From NCBI GenBank assembly GCA_964621215.1, contig CAZULF010000053.1, positions 1-14,550 on the forward strand: a stretch of 14,550 nt of DNA. Reading direction: 5' to 3'. Position numbers and translations under genes: made by a program. Each line of letters starts with the position of its first letter. Position 1 is the first letter of the stretch. Positions 14,511 to 14,550 of the stretch are shown piece by piece. Below the pieces are notes generated by a model. That model saw only the letters and a program-made list of their open reading frames with translations. It was not told the DNA's origin and made no database searches. The stretch is from CAZULF01 sp964621215. GTDB lineage: Bacteria > Pseudomonadota > Gammaproteobacteria > UBA1113.

Positions 14511-14550
14511 CCCACATTAGTGGATTTTCTGATAAAGTTCCGGGCGCTTC
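14507..14550 (+). pseudogene. Out-of-frame continuation of the leucine-rich repeat after the premature stop
   Basis: Shifted by two bases relative to the 1298-codon frame, codons from TTA at 14507 read LAHISGFSDKVPGA and stay open to the last base. The paralogue at the same point reads LAHCTVLTDEMLAR: LAH is shared with synonymous codon changes, D matches, and T/S, L/F, T/S and M/V are similar. This suggests the leucine-rich-repeat half survives downstream but is disconnected. Only 14 codons are visible. Confidence 0.5.

Noticed and set aside
1..14550. tRNA, rRNA, CRISPR arrays, insertion sequences or integrase genes
   Set aside because: None seen on either strand by eye; the long repeats are explained by the paralogous genes.

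Overview
The window looks like a chromosome segment from an AT-rich gammaproteobacterium with an intracellular or host-associated lifestyle, most plausibly order Legionellales (Legionella/Coxiella/Aquicella/Berkiella-like). A standard type II secretion operon (gspD-gspE-gspF) sits beside two very large genes made of eukaryote-like modules: a kinase-like core, leucine-rich repeats, a Rab/Ras-like G domain and ankyrin repeats. Neither large protein has a Sec signal peptide. The taxonomic placement is inference, because no RNA or marker gene is present.

Layout. Positions 1-4253 on the minus strand hold gspD, gspE and the first 221 codons of gspF, tightly packed in that transcription order (a 16-bp gap, then TAA directly followed by ATG). 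They encode the outer-membrane secretin, the cytoplasmic assembly ATPase and the inner-membrane platform protein of one type II secretion machine. Positions 4254-4581 are a divergent intergenic region with a candidate promoter for each side, a G-quadruplex-type G-run in the gspD leader and a 12-bp perfect palindrome upstream of the first large gene.

Positions 4582-14510 on the plus strand hold two paralogous giant genes joined by an ATGA stop/start overlap. The first (2011 aa) reads, in order: an unknown helical N-terminus; a nucleotidyltransferase motif of the GlnD/DUF294 type followed by a DUF294_C-like helical segment; a PI3/PI4-kinase-like catalytic core; a short Cys-type leucine-rich repeat; a Rab-like G domain; ankyrin-like repeats; and an unassigned tail. 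The second (1298 aa) repeats the first half through the kinase-like region and stops inside the first leucine-rich repeat. There a 2-nt difference from its paralogue puts the continuing repeat frame out of phase, and that frame stays open to the window edge.

The two paralogues are clearly diverged over most of their shared length. They are nearly identical over about 1.1 kb of the kinase-like region (a 397-bp stretch is perfect) and about 92% identical over the nucleotidyltransferase core, which suggests gene conversion or recent recombination. The working interpretation is a translationally coupled pair of multi-enzyme effector-like proteins: one full length with host-type interaction and GTPase modules, the other ending shortly after the shared enzymatic core. 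The combination and order of modules in the first gene (related in content to LRRK-type proteins but rearranged and lacking a COR domain) is the most novel thing here.
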